Source: Sphingomonas sp. So64.6b (lineage in GTDB: Bacteria; Pseudomonadota; Alphaproteobacteria; Sphingomonadales; Sphingomonadaceae). From it: DNA of 64,000 nt. Made by a program: the position numbers and the translations under genes. Where the stretch lies: positions 1,302,001 to 1,366,000 of the forward strand of contig NZ_CP048817.1 of NCBI RefSeq assembly GCF_014171475.1, in the 5' to 3' direction. This document shows positions 7,412-15,651 of this stretch, one piece after another. Each line of letters opens with the position of its first letter. The first letter of the stretch is position 1. A model generated the notes under the pieces. The model was not told the DNA's origin, ran no database searches, and was given only the letters and a program-made list of their open reading frames with translations.

Positions 7412-8068
7412 ATGTGGTCGGGAAAACTGGTTGTCATTCTGGGGGCGTCCGTTCTGGGGGCATCCGTTCTGGGGGCGTCATCGCCGCTCGCGGCTGCCGA
7501 TACGGTCGCGACGTCCGACGGTGGCCCGAGCCACGGACAATATCGCCTTCCCTATGAGGACGGCACGACGGTGAAGGTGTTCGACGATTTCGTGACACAC
7601 CGGCCGGTCGGCCGGGTCGATCTCTTCGCTGTCGCGGGCGCGAAGCCGTATAAGGTGCTGGCCGCCGCGGACGGCGTGGTGAAGGCGATCCAGGACGGAT
7701 TTTCCGAACAATTGTCCGGCCGCGCCGCGAAGGATTGCCACAATAATTATGTGTGGATCGCTCATGCCGATGGCGAATGGTCCAATTATTCGCATGTCGC
7801 GCATGGTTCGGTGGCCGCTGCCGGCTTGCGCGTCGGCGATCGGGTCAAGGCCGGGCAGGTCATCGGGGTCGAGGGAGCGGTGGGATGCGCGATGCTCGAC
7901 CATGTTCATTTCGAGATCGCGGTTCCGTCATCGGTCGATCCGATCGACGCCAATGGCTTCCTGACCGACAATGACGGCGGCAAGCGGGAACGCAATCCGC
8001 GTTTTTGCGGGCTCGGCGATCATCCCGCGGTCAAGGACCAGACCTATACCGCCCGTCCGTGTGATTGA
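7412..8068 (+). CDS. Exported M23-family (LytM-like) metallopeptidase
   Basis: The 218-residue product has a signal peptide (about 1-29, ending SSPLAAA) and an M23 peptidase domain. Members cut peptide cross-links in peptidoglycan in the periplasm. Zinc-ligand candidates are THRPVGRVD (about 63-71) and the HVHFE motif near 169-173. The second catalytic histidine is probably in the YSHVAHG segment near 129-135. The start at 7412 is supported by AGGAGA seven bases upstream; a longer frame from 7232 lacks one. The signal peptide is encoded partly by three 15-bp tandem repeats (7437-7481), giving a repeated VLGAS unit. Confidence 0.8.
   Translation: MWSGKLVVILGASVLGASVLGASSPLAAADTVATSDGGPSHGQYRLPYEDGTTVKVFDDFVTHRPVGRVDLFAVAGAKPYKVLAAADGVVKAIQDGFSEQLSGRAAKDCHNNYVWIAHADGEWSNYSHVAHGSVAAAGLRVGDRVKAGQVIGVEGAVGCAMLDHVHFEIAVPSSVDPIDANGFLTDNDGGKRERNPRFCGLGDHPAVKDQTYTARPCD
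7437..7481 (+). repeat. Three 15-bp tandem repeats in the M23 signal peptide
   Basis: Three consecutive copies of a unit beginning TTCTGGGGGC encode LGASV repeats in the hydrophobic core of the signal peptide. The second copy differs by one base. Copy-number change would alter h-region length in steps of five residues without shifting the frame. Confidence 0.8.
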
Positions 8069-8213
8069 CCTGCGCGAGTCGCGAATGGTCGATAAGGGCA
8101 ATCAAGCAACGGTGCGAACGGCGGCATGTGGCACAAGCCGTTGCTTCACAGGCGCGGCGTATGTGGTTCACCGCGCCGAGCCACGAATGACGTACTCCCA
8201 AATCGCGGCCCGC

Positions 8214-8600
8214 CTATTCCGGCGCGTGGCAGACCGCCTCGACATTGATGCCGTCGGGATCGAGCACGAAAGCGCCATAATAGGTCGGATGATAATGCGC
8301 GCGGATCCCGGGCGGACCGTTGTCGCGTCCGCCGGCAGCCAGGGCCGCCTGATAGAATGCGTCGACCTCGGCACGCGAGGCGGCGGAGAGGGCGATGTGC
8401 AGGCCTTCGCCAAGCGGGCCGTCATTGCCCAGCCAGAATGATGGTTTGCCGTTCCGGCCATAGCCGATGCCATGATATCCGCCCGATTGCTCCGGCGTGA
8501 CTTCCATGACCGGGACTATGCCCAACGCCGACAATGCTGCGTCGTAGAAACGCCTGGATGCTTCGAAATCCGCGGCTCTGATCCCCAAATGGTCAATCAC
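8214..8600 (-). CDS. VOC (glyoxalase/bleomycin-resistance fold) protein
   Basis: The 128-residue protein has the two-babbb VOC fold: IDHLGIRAADFEASRRFYDA at the start and YYGAFVLDPDGINVEAVCH at the end, the latter carrying a metal-ligand glutamate. VOC proteins include glyoxalases, dioxygenases and drug-binding proteins, so no substrate is implied. The start is a GTG at 8600, preceded by GAGGGAG at ideal spacing; an ATG further upstream would add a non-VOC extension. It is clearly paralogous to the VOC gene at 47909-48298. Confidence 0.75.
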   Translation of the reverse strand: MIDHLGIRAADFEASRRFYDAALSALGIVPVMEVTPEQSGGYHGIGYGRNGKPSFWLGNDGPLGEGLHIALSAASRAEVDAFYQAALAAGGRDNGPPGIRAHYHPTYYGAFVLDPDGINVEAVCHAPE

Positions 8601-8693
8601 GGCGCATGCTCCCTCACATAAATGGCTCTTTCGCATTCCCGGGTTGGCTTTCGCGACTACGGGGCGTCGCCGAAAACCAATGCGTGCCCCGGA

Positions 8694-9512
8694 TCAGGGC
8701 TGCTGCCCGACGCGCAAGCGGTAGCTTCCAGTGCTGTGATCGCTGGTCGAGCCCGTCGCACGCACGATATAGTCGGCGCTTTCCTCCGGCGTGAAGCTGA
8801 GAAAAGCGTTCATCTTGCCGCCGCTATCGTCATCGCCGGCAAGGGGGTCGGTGCTCTGGCGATTGCCTGCAGGATAGACCTGCAGCAGCGGATCGAGATC
8901 GTCGCCCTCATGATCCATCGAGATCAGGACTTGCTTGCCGCCCTCGAAGTGGAACACATAATCATCGATACGGCGGCCGCGTATTTCGCCATCCGTCTCG
9001 GTCAATGCGCCGTTATAATGTTTGAAGACGATGGTGCTGGTCCCGACCGGGGTTGGCCGCAACGGCGCCGGCAACGGCGGAAGGTCGCGCACCTTCAGCA
9101 CATAGCCGCCCTTATTGTCGCCGACGGAGGACACACGCACGCGATAGGTCCCGCTCTGCGCGGGCGCGAATTCGATATAGGCGTTGGTCCCGTCGCCGCT
9201 ATCGTCGTCTTCGGCGATCTGTTCATCATTATCGTCGGCGAGGGAGAGGCGCATTTTGGGGTCGAAATCTTCGGACTCCGCGCTGAACGCGTAGCGCTTT
9301 CCCGCCTCCAAAGGCAGTGTGCGGACCTGATAGGGGTGATCGTCGTCCTTCGGGCTGTTGCTGTCCAGCTGTCCCGGAAGCTGCCGTTCATTCTTGCCGG
9401 CGGTCTGCGCCGACGCCGGCGTAGCGACCATCGCGATGGCCGCAGTCATGGCCGAAGCCAGCGCCAGCCATTTCATTTTCATCCGCGACGTTCCGGTCAT
9501 AGCGTTTCCCAT
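8694..9512 (-). CDS. Exported protein with pre-peptidase C-terminal (PPC) domains
   Basis: The 272-residue protein has a signal peptide ending ATPASA (about 30-36) and then two beta-sandwich repeats of the bacterial pre-peptidase C-terminal type. Each repeat has an acidic turn: EDDDSGDGTNAYIEFAPAQS near 100-119 and GDDDSGGKMNAFLSFTPEES near 225-244, followed by a Tyr-rich closing strand (GTYRVRVSS, ADYIVRATG). PPC domains are usually appended to secreted proteases, but here no enzyme domain is present, so it may be an extracellular or periplasmic binding module. Alternative in-frame ATGs lie a few codons downstream of 9512. Confidence 0.75.
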   Translation of the reverse strand: MGNAMTGTSRMKMKWLALASAMTAAIAMVATPASAQTAGKNERQLPGQLDSNSPKDDDHPYQVRTLPLEAGKRYAFSAESEDFDPKMRLSLADDNDEQIAEDDDSGDGTNAYIEFAPAQSGTYRVRVSSVGDNKGGYVLKVRDLPPLPAPLRPTPVGTSTIVFKHYNGALTETDGEIRGRRIDDYVFHFEGGKQVLISMDHEGDDLDPLLQVYPAGNRQSTDPLAGDDDSGGKMNAFLSFTPEESADYIVRATGSTSDHSTGSYRLRVGQQP

Positions 9513-9710
9513 TCACTTTCGGTTCCCCGGCGCGGCTAGCGAGGTCCGGCGCATCTGACAATTCCGAAAACATGGCATGGATGGGCGAAGCATCGGGCAA
9601 CTAAGGAGCCCGTGCGGTGCGCGATGAGCGTAGCCGGCATCACAGCGCCCGCTTTCGACCCGAGTAGGTTGAAAAAAGGCGCTCGGCCTGTGCCAGCCGT
9701 CAAGCACACG

Positions 9711-10091
9711 CTATCCGCTTCGCGCCACCAATACGGCTCCAGCCATGATCAGCAACGTGCCGCTCAGGCGCGCGGCGTTCGCAGTTTCGCCCAGGAAGAC
9801 GGTTCCGATCAGGAAAGTGAACACGAAGCCGAGTCCCACGAAAGGATAGGCCAGCGACAGGTCTACCCTGGACAGCACCGCGATCCAGAATCCGGCCGAG
9901 AGGGCATAGACGGCGAGTCCACCAATAAGCGTGGGGGTCGTGATCAACGCGATCGCTCGCGCTTCAAACGCGCCATCCCCGCCGAGCGCGGCGCGCACGG
10001 CCGGCGCGCTGGCCCCGAGCTTCAGCAGAAACTGCGCCGTCGCACTCAGCACGACGCTGCCCAGGATAAGGACGAGATCAGTCGTTTTCAT
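9711..10091 (-). CDS. EamA/SMR-type small membrane transporter (ArnE/ArnF-like)
   Basis: The 126-residue protein has four predicted transmembrane helices (about 5-24, 48-66, 72-92, 101-121) and the EamA signature SLAYPFVGLGFVFTFLIG in the third helix. It resembles ArnE/ArnF-type half-transporters that help flip lipid-linked aminosugars and related undecaprenyl-linked sugars. The ATG at 10091 follows GGAG. It is divergent from a membrane glycosyltransferase and a HAD-UbiA prenyltransferase gene. This context supports a role in moving a polyprenyl-linked sugar, but that is inference. Confidence 0.75.
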   Translation of the reverse strand: MKTTDLVLILGSVVLSATAQFLLKLGASAPAVRAALGGDGAFEARAIALITTPTLIGGLAVYALSAGFWIAVLSRVDLSLAYPFVGLGFVFTFLIGTVFLGETANAARLSGTLLIMAGAVLVARSG

Positions 10092-10177
10092 GAATAATGC
10101 TCCGACGCGGTGGTAGAATCGCACCGGATAAGAAGTGCTTAATTGAATAGTAAGTCGGGCGAGCTAGCACCTGCGAC

Positions 10178-11446
10178 ATGCAGTCCCCCGGCTCAGCGAA
10201 ACTCCTCCAATCGAGGAATGGGCCCAGCCTGGAATGGCGAGCTCTCGGCCTGGCGCTGGCGCTTGCCGTGGCCGCCCGGGCTTCCGCGATGGTCGTGCTT
10301 GAGGAACCCCTACTCAGTGATTCGGCTGCCTATTTCGAGATGGCGCGAACGCTGCTGGCTCCAGGGCCGATGCGCGATACCTATGGCAACGCCGCCTTCT
10401 ACAGCCCCGGCTATCCGTTCGCCATGGCGCTCGCCTTTGCAATTGGCGGGGTGAAACTCGGTGCAGCACTGGCGCTCAATCTGGCGCTCGGCGCGATATC
10501 CACCTTGCTTGTCTATCTGCTCGCACGGCGCGCAACGGCGGATGGCCTTGTCGCGCTGATCGCCGCGGCCTCCTATGCCGTGCTGATCCCCGCAGTGGCC
10601 GGGTCTGCGTTCCTGCTGCGCGAGAATCTTTCGGTGCCGCTGCTGCTCGGCTTCACGTTGGCCGCCGTGCTGCTGCTCGATACCAGGCGTCCCAAGCTCG
10701 TCTCCGCCGTGTCAGGCGTTCTCTACGGAGCAGGAATGCTCGCCGGTGCGTCGGTAATTCTCACCGGCGCAGCAGTAGCGGTCGCCCTTTTATGGCGACG
10801 GGAGTCGTTACTTGAGACGGCAGTCGCCGCTCTCGCCTTCGCCGCCGGAGCCGCGCTAATCCTTGGTCCCTGGGTCGTTCATGTCGATCGGACGCTGGGT
10901 CGTCCCGTCCTGACGACCAACGGACCGTTCAACCTTTATATCGGCAACAATCCTGCCGCCGACGGCCGCTTCGTCAGCATGAAGGACACGCCGCTTGGCG
11001 CCCGGTGGCGCACGATTCGCGCCGACTATGGCGAGTTGCGCGCGACCGACTTCCTTGGTGCACAGGCGATGACGCATATCCAGACCCATCCGGTGCAAAC
11101 CGGAGCCTTGGCGCTGCGGAAGCTGGCATTGTTTTGGGTGCCTGACTTTCCCGACAGCGAGGATCGCTCGAGCCCTGTCGTCACGGCGTTGCGCTGGGCG
11201 GATGTGCTACAGTTTACGCTGATCCTTGCCTTCGCCGTGCTCGCTATGGCGCAATGGCGGCGGCGGACCAGGGCGGAGCGCTTGATCCTCGTCACGATCG
11301 GCTGTTTCTGGGCGATCCATGCTGCGGCCTATGTGATGCCGCGCTACCGTCTCCCGGTGATGCCATTGCTGATCATCTCTGCGGCGAGCGTTGCGCTTCC
11401 GCTGATACGGCGCCCTCTCCAACGTGGCGATGCGGTGCTCGCATGA
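10178..11446 (+). CDS. Membrane glycosyltransferase-like protein (GT39/PMT type)
   Basis: The 422-residue protein has about ten transmembrane helices and resembles the ArnT/PMT-like glycosyltransferases that use polyprenyl-phosphate sugars. The first periplasmic loop carries the acidic residues typical of the GT-C fold, in LLSDSAAYFEMARTLL (about 47-62) followed by YSPGYPFAMA. A MPRYRLPVMPLL segment near 388-399 matches the 'RYr.p..P' turn common in these enzymes. Its stop overlaps the start of the HAD-UbiA gene as ATGA. The likely role is transfer of a lipid-linked sugar to an envelope acceptor, with donor and acceptor unknown. Confidence 0.75.
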   Translation: MQSPGSAKLLQSRNGPSLEWRALGLALALAVAARASAMVVLEEPLLSDSAAYFEMARTLLAPGPMRDTYGNAAFYSPGYPFAMALAFAIGGVKLGAALALNLALGAISTLLVYLLARRATADGLVALIAAASYAVLIPAVAGSAFLLRENLSVPLLLGFTLAAVLLLDTRRPKLVSAVSGVLYGAGMLAGASVILTGAAVAVALLWRRESLLETAVAALAFAAGAALILGPWVVHVDRTLGRPVLTTNGPFNLYIGNNPAADGRFVSMKDTPLGARWRTIRADYGELRATDFLGAQAMTHIQTHPVQTGALALRKLALFWVPDFPDSEDRSSPVVTALRWADVLQFTLILAFAVLAMAQWRRRTRAERLILVTIGCFWAIHAAAYVMPRYRLPVMPLLIISAASVALPLIRRPLQRGDAVLA

Positions 11447-12885
11447 ACGCGCCCGTCACCGGCCTGAAAGCGCCCGTCGGGCGTCCGCTTTATGTCGATC
11501 TGGACAGAACGCTGATCTCGGCTGATGTGTCGCTGGAGAATTGGCTGAATTTCGCCAAGCGTGGCATCGTACCCGCCTTGCTGCTGTGCTGGTGGCTGCT
11601 GCGCGGACGCGCCTATGCGAAATCCATGGTGGCGCGACGTGTCCGGCTCGATCCGGCAACCCTGCCTTACCGCGAAGAAGTGCTGGAGATCGTCCGCGCG
11701 GCGCGAGCCGACGGTCGGCGCGTCGTACTCGCCAGCGGGTCGCACCAGCGGCACGTTACGCGCGTTGCGCGCCATCTCGGGCTGTTCGACAATGCGGTCG
11801 GCTCAGTCGCCCGGCGCAACCTCAAGGGCCGCACCAAGCTTGCCTGGATCAACGCGGATGCGGACGGGCCTTTCGACTATGTCGGCGACAGCCGCGCCGA
11901 CCGCCCGATCTGGTCCTCCGCGCATGAAGGCCTGACAGTCGGATATGATCCGCGACAGCGCCATGTGCGGTCGGTCACCCTTCGGCGTGTACCCATCTGG
12001 CGCGCGACGCTGAAAGCAATGCGGCCGCATCAATGGGCGAAGAACGCGCTGATCGGTGTTCCCTTGGCGACTTCGGGGCTCTGGTTTGAGCCACTGGCGA
12101 CCCTGAAGACGGGCCTCGCTTTCCTGCTCTTCTCGCTGACGGCATCTGGCGTCTACCTGATCAACGATCTGCTCGATATCGAATCGGACCGCGCGCACCG
12201 CGTGAAGTTCAGCCGCCCGATTGCGTCCGGAACGCTGCCGATCCCGATTGCGATCGGGCTGGGTCTTGCGCTTCTCACCTTGCCGCTTCTCGCAGCCGCG
12301 CTGACGCTCGGCCTGGCCTTTGCGGCCGTAATGGCCACCTATCTCGTCGTCACGACGGCCTATTCGTTGCGGTTGAAGCAGGCGATGACGCTCGATGTGG
12401 TCGTGCTCGCCTGCCTCTACACCATACGGATCTTCGCCGGCGGCGTCGCCATCGAGGTAGCGGTCAGTTCCTGGCTGCTGACCTTTGCGGTGTTCTTCTT
12501 CCTCAGCCTGGCATATCTCAAGCGATATACCGAGCTCGCCGTCACCACTCAGCCACCGCACCGGCTCCTGAGCGGCCGCGGTTATGTCGGCAGCGACATC
12601 GAGATCGTGATGATGAGCGGCGTGGCGAGCGGGATGGTCTCCATCCTGGTGCTCGCGCTGTTTATCAAGAGCGCCTCGCCGGCATATCAGGGCGGTACGC
12701 CTGAACTGCTTTGGGGTCTTTGCCTGGTGCTGCTCTATTGGCTCAACCGCGTCTGGATGATGGCCCGGCGAGGCCAGGTCTCGGGCGATCCGATCGCTTT
12801 TGCCATCACCGACCGGCGCAGCCTCATTCTGGGCGCGATCGCGCTCGTCATCGCCCTGGCGGCACAGCGGCTGTCGCTACCGTGA
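11443..12885 (+). CDS. HAD-UbiA fusion prenyltransferase
   Basis: The 480-residue protein fuses an N-terminal HAD phosphatase-like domain to a UbiA-family prenyltransferase. HAD motifs visible are VDLDRTLIS (about 18-26), LASGS (about 92-96) and DYVGDSRADRPIW (about 145-157). The UbiA part begins with MRPHQWAKN and carries the prenyl-diphosphate/Mg-binding motif NDLLDIESDRAH (NDxxDxxxD), then about eight membrane helices. Fusions of this type resemble 5-phosphoribosyl-1-diphosphate:decaprenyl-phosphate transferases that make polyprenyl-phosphate pentoses. The start overlaps the upstream glycosyltransferase by ATGA, so product and user of a lipid-linked sugar are probably co-made. The larger open frame starting at 11254 is not used. 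Confidence 0.85.
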   Translation: MNAPVTGLKAPVGRPLYVDLDRTLISADVSLENWLNFAKRGIVPALLLCWWLLRGRAYAKSMVARRVRLDPATLPYREEVLEIVRAARADGRRVVLASGSHQRHVTRVARHLGLFDNAVGSVARRNLKGRTKLAWINADADGPFDYVGDSRADRPIWSSAHEGLTVGYDPRQRHVRSVTLRRVPIWRATLKAMRPHQWAKNALIGVPLATSGLWFEPLATLKTGLAFLLFSLTASGVYLINDLLDIESDRAHRVKFSRPIASGTLPIPIAIGLGLALLTLPLLAAALTLGLAFAAVMATYLVVTTAYSLRLKQAMTLDVVVLACLYTIRIFAGGVAIEVAVSSWLLTFAVFFFLSLAYLKRYTELAVTTQPPHRLLSGRGYVGSDIEIVMMSGVASGMVSILVLALFIKSASPAYQGGTPELLWGLCLVLLYWLNRVWMMARRGQVSGDPIAFAITDRRSLILGAIALVIALAAQRLSLP

Positions 12886-12962
12886 AGAGTACTTGCCATA
12901 GGGCATCCTCCTCCTGACGATTGATGATCGATGATGCACTATCGGACTTCGGGACGACACAT

Positions 12963-13442
12963 CTAGCCCAGATAGGACGCGAACCCGGCCAGCACTTCCT
13001 CGTACAGCGCTTTCTTGAACGGGACGATGACCTCGGGCAGTTCGGCCGGGTCGGCCCAGCGCCAGGTGCGGAATTCCTGGTGCCTGGTCTTGATGTCGAC
13101 ATCGCTGTTCTCGCCGAGGAAGCGGTAGAGGAACCAGCGCTGGCGCTGGCCGCGCCATTTTCCCTTCCACACCTTGCCGATCATGTCCTCGGGCAAGTCG
13201 TAGAATAGTTCGTCGTCGATCGTCGCGATCAGCTCGACCTTGTCGGGGGTGATGCCGGTTTCTTCGCCGAGCTCGCGGATCGCGGCTTGTTCGGCGTTCT
13301 CGCCGTCGTCGATCCCGCCTTGCGGCATTTGCCATGCCTCAAGCGTCGTATCGATGCGCTGGCCGACGAAGATCTTGCCCTGGGCGTTGAGCAGCATCAC
13401 GCCGGCGCAGGGGCGGTAGGGCAGGGAGGATGGGTCGGTCAT
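12963..13442 (-). CDS. rppH: RNA pyrophosphohydrolase (Nudix)
   Basis: The 159-residue protein is RppH/NudH, which removes pyrophosphate from the 5' triphosphate of mRNA and starts 5'-dependent decay, and can also cleave dinucleoside polyphosphates. The Nudix box spans about 41-63 (GGIDDGENAEQAAIRELGEE and following), matching GX5EX7REUXEEXGU. The flanking RPCAGVMLLN and EAWQMPQGG segments are typical of RppH. The length fits the family. It points toward the HAD-UbiA gene and away from the esterase. Confidence 0.95.
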   Translation of the reverse strand: MTDPSSLPYRPCAGVMLLNAQGKIFVGQRIDTTLEAWQMPQGGIDDGENAEQAAIRELGEETGITPDKVELIATIDDELFYDLPEDMIGKVWKGKWRGQRQRWFLYRFLGENSDVDIKTRHQEFRTWRWADPAELPEVIVPFKKALYEEVLAGFASYLG

Positions 13443-13479
13443 TGATCTTGTCCCGGTGGGATTGGTGCGAAACTGGAAT

Positions 13480-13600
13480 CCTAGGGGGACCAGCGCAGCT
13501 GGTGGAGGGATCAGCCGGCAACGTGGCGCTTGGGGAAGTCCCCCTCCACCATTCGCTGAAGAAGCGAATGGTCCCCCTCCCCCTCCGGGGGAGGATTTGC
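13480..13600. repeat. Cluster of intergenic hairpins
   Basis: The region between rppH and the esterase holds two clear inverted repeats. CCATTCGCT pairs with AGCGAATGG at 13549-13571, and CCTCCCCC pairs with GGGGGAGG at about 13577-13594. An earlier piece, CTAGGGGGACCAGCGCAGCT (from 13481), belongs to the same pattern of C-rich and G-rich blocks seen dispersed in sphingomonad genomes. It may act as a terminator for the minus-strand esterase, but there is no T tract. Confidence 0.55.
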
Positions 13601-13604
13601 GGTT

Positions 13605-14579
13605 TTAGCTTGCCGCCTGGGCCATGACGCGATTGGCTTCGGCTTCGGCGATGATGGTCCTGAGCACGGCCAGCGCGCCGGCGACGTCGCCCTGCGACGA
13701 GGGGATCGCCTGACGCAGTGTCACGAAGCCGTGGATGTTGCCGACCGCTTCACGGAAGATCGTCGGCACGCCGGCCGCGATCAGTGCGCCGGCATAGGCG
13801 CGGCCCTGATCGCGCAACGGATCGAGGCTCGCCGTCATCACCAGTGCGGGCGGTAGTCCGGCGAGATCGCCGACCAGTGGTGAGGCGCGGATATGCGTGC
13901 GTTCCGCCTTATAGGCGGCGTCGAACCATTCCATGCTCTCGCGGGTGAGCAGAAAGCCTTGGCCGAACTCGCTATAGGAGGGAAGCTCGCGGCTCGAATC
14001 GGTTGCCGGATAGATCGGGAATTGCGCGATCACCGGGACCTTGGCGGGGGTGTCGCGCAGCGCGACGGCGGTGACGATCGACAAATTGCCGCCCGCGCTG
14101 TCGCCGCACACGACCAGGCCGGTTACCGAACGGCCAAGCTCGGCGGGGCTTTCGGCGACCCAGCGCGCGGCCGCTTCGCAATCATCGGGTGCGGCGGGCC
14201 AGGCATGTTCGGGCGCGAGGCGATAATCGACCGCGATGAGCGGCAGGTCGAGCGCGCGCGCGATCTCGGCGCAGAAGCTCGCATGGCTGTCGAGATCGCC
14301 GATCACGAAGCCGCCGCCATGATAGAACATGACCGCAGGACCCGGCTCGCGCGATGCCCGGGCGTCGAACAGTCGCGCCGGGATGTCGCCGGCCGGGCCG
14401 GGAATGGTCAGGTCGGTGATCGTTGCGAGGTCGCCAACGGGCAAATCCGCGACATCCTTCATCGCGACATAGACGGCGCGCGCCGCGGGCGGCTCCAGCT
14501 CGTGCATCTTGGGGCCGGGGACGTTGTTGAGATAGGTCAGGAAGCCGCGCACATCTGGGCGGACGAAAGGATCGGACAT
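13605..14579 (-). CDS. Alpha/beta hydrolase of the hormone-sensitive-lipase type
   Basis: The 324-residue esterase carries the HSL-family oxyanion motif HGGG (about 87-90), the nucleophile elbow GDSAGG (Ser near 161), a catalytic Asp candidate in SLDPLRDQG, and the His in NIHGF near the C-terminus. Such enzymes hydrolyse short-chain esters. The start at 14579 is chosen because GGAG precedes it and because homologues begin close to this point; the open frame has an ATG ten codons upstream. It is divergent from the deacetylase-like gene at 14644. Confidence 0.85.
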   Translation of the reverse strand: MSDPFVRPDVRGFLTYLNNVPGPKMHELEPPAARAVYVAMKDVADLPVGDLATITDLTIPGPAGDIPARLFDARASREPGPAVMFYHGGGFVIGDLDSHASFCAEIARALDLPLIAVDYRLAPEHAWPAAPDDCEAAARWVAESPAELGRSVTGLVVCGDSAGGNLSIVTAVALRDTPAKVPVIAQFPIYPATDSSRELPSYSEFGQGFLLTRESMEWFDAAYKAERTHIRASPLVGDLAGLPPALVMTASLDPLRDQGRAYAGALIAAGVPTIFREAVGNIHGFVTLRQAIPSSQGDVAGALAVLRTIIAEAEANRVMAQAAS

Positions 14580-14643
14580 CAGTGCTGTCTCCACATCTTC
14601 CGGGTGCATGGCGAAGCCCGGCGGTCGCGCTTACCTAAGGGGC

Positions 14644-15651
14644 ATGATCGCGCTCGTCCATCACCCGGATTATGTCGCGCCCGCACCGGCGCGAAGCCAA
14701 TATCAGTGGAACAAGAACGGCCTGATCCGCGACCTGCTGCGCGATAGCGATGCGGATCTGACCTGGTTTCAACCGGCGCCGATGCCGATCGAGTGGCTGG
14801 AGGCGGCGCACGACGCCGATTATGTCGCCGAAGTGCTGGAGGCACGTGTTCCCGCCTTCAAGGAACGGCGGATCGGTTTTCCGGTCACGCCGCTGGTCGC
14901 GCGCCGTGCCGCCATGGTGCCGGGCGGAACATGGCTGGCGGCGAGGCTGGCGCTCGACCATGGATTTGCCGCCAACACGGCGGGCGGCAGCCATCATGCG
15001 CTGGCCGATACCGGCGCGGGGTTTTGCGTGTTCAACGACCTTGCCATCGCAGCCATCCGCCTGACCGAGCAACGTATCGTCGAGCGCGTGCTGATCGTCG
15101 ACTGCGATGTCCATCAGGGCGACGGCACCGCAGCACTGACCGCGGGCCGACCCGACATCGCGACCTATTCGATCCATGCGGAGAAGAATTTTCCGGTTCG
15201 GAAAGCGCGCTCGACGCTCGATGTGCCGCTGCCCGATGGGACTGGCGACGATGCCTATCTCGACGCGCTGCAAGGGACGCTGGAACCGATGCTCGACGCG
15301 TTCCAGCCCGACCTGATCCTGTATCAGGCGGGGGTCGATCCATTCGCGGGCGATCGTCTTGGTCGCCTCGATCTGTCGTTGGCGGGACTCGATCGCCGCG
15401 AGTCGCTGATTGCCGGGCTGGCGATCGATCGCGCCATCCCGCTCGCGAGTACGGTCGGCGGTGGTTATGGCACGGATGCGATGGAGGTCGCGCGGCGACA
15501 TGTGGCATCGCTGCTCAGCCTGGGACGGGCCTTTGAAAAGAAGCGGTTGCACACGCCAACGCATTTTCTACCTTGGGTGGCAAGCGTCGCGGGCCTAGAC
15601 GACGCACAGCAAAGTTTACAGGATGATGATAATGGCGACCGCCGTCCATGA
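14644..15651 (+). CDS. Histone-deacetylase-like amidohydrolase
   Basis: The 335-residue protein belongs to the arginase/deacetylase superfamily, class II HDAC-like. The zinc and charge-relay motifs are present: GGSHHALADTGAGFCVFNDLA near 116-136 and the metal-binding DCDVHQGDGT near 155-164, with a later GGGYGTD segment. Bacterial members deacetylate acetylated amines such as acetylpolyamines or acetoin-related substrates; the true substrate is unknown. The 3' end overlaps the korA start by about 20 bases, so it may share a transcript with korAB. Confidence 0.85.
   Translation: MIALVHHPDYVAPAPARSQYQWNKNGLIRDLLRDSDADLTWFQPAPMPIEWLEAAHDADYVAEVLEARVPAFKERRIGFPVTPLVARRAAMVPGGTWLAARLALDHGFAANTAGGSHHALADTGAGFCVFNDLAIAAIRLTEQRIVERVLIVDCDVHQGDGTAALTAGRPDIATYSIHAEKNFPVRKARSTLDVPLPDGTGDDAYLDALQGTLEPMLDAFQPDLILYQAGVDPFAGDRLGRLDLSLAGLDRRESLIAGLAIDRAIPLASTVGGGYGTDAMEVARRHVASLLSLGRAFEKKRLHTPTHFLPWVASVAGLDDAQQSLQDDDNGDRRP

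Noticed and set aside
8622..9539. 305-codon plus-strand frame
   Set aside because: It is the antisense shadow of the PPC-domain protein, which has a signal peptide and family motifs.
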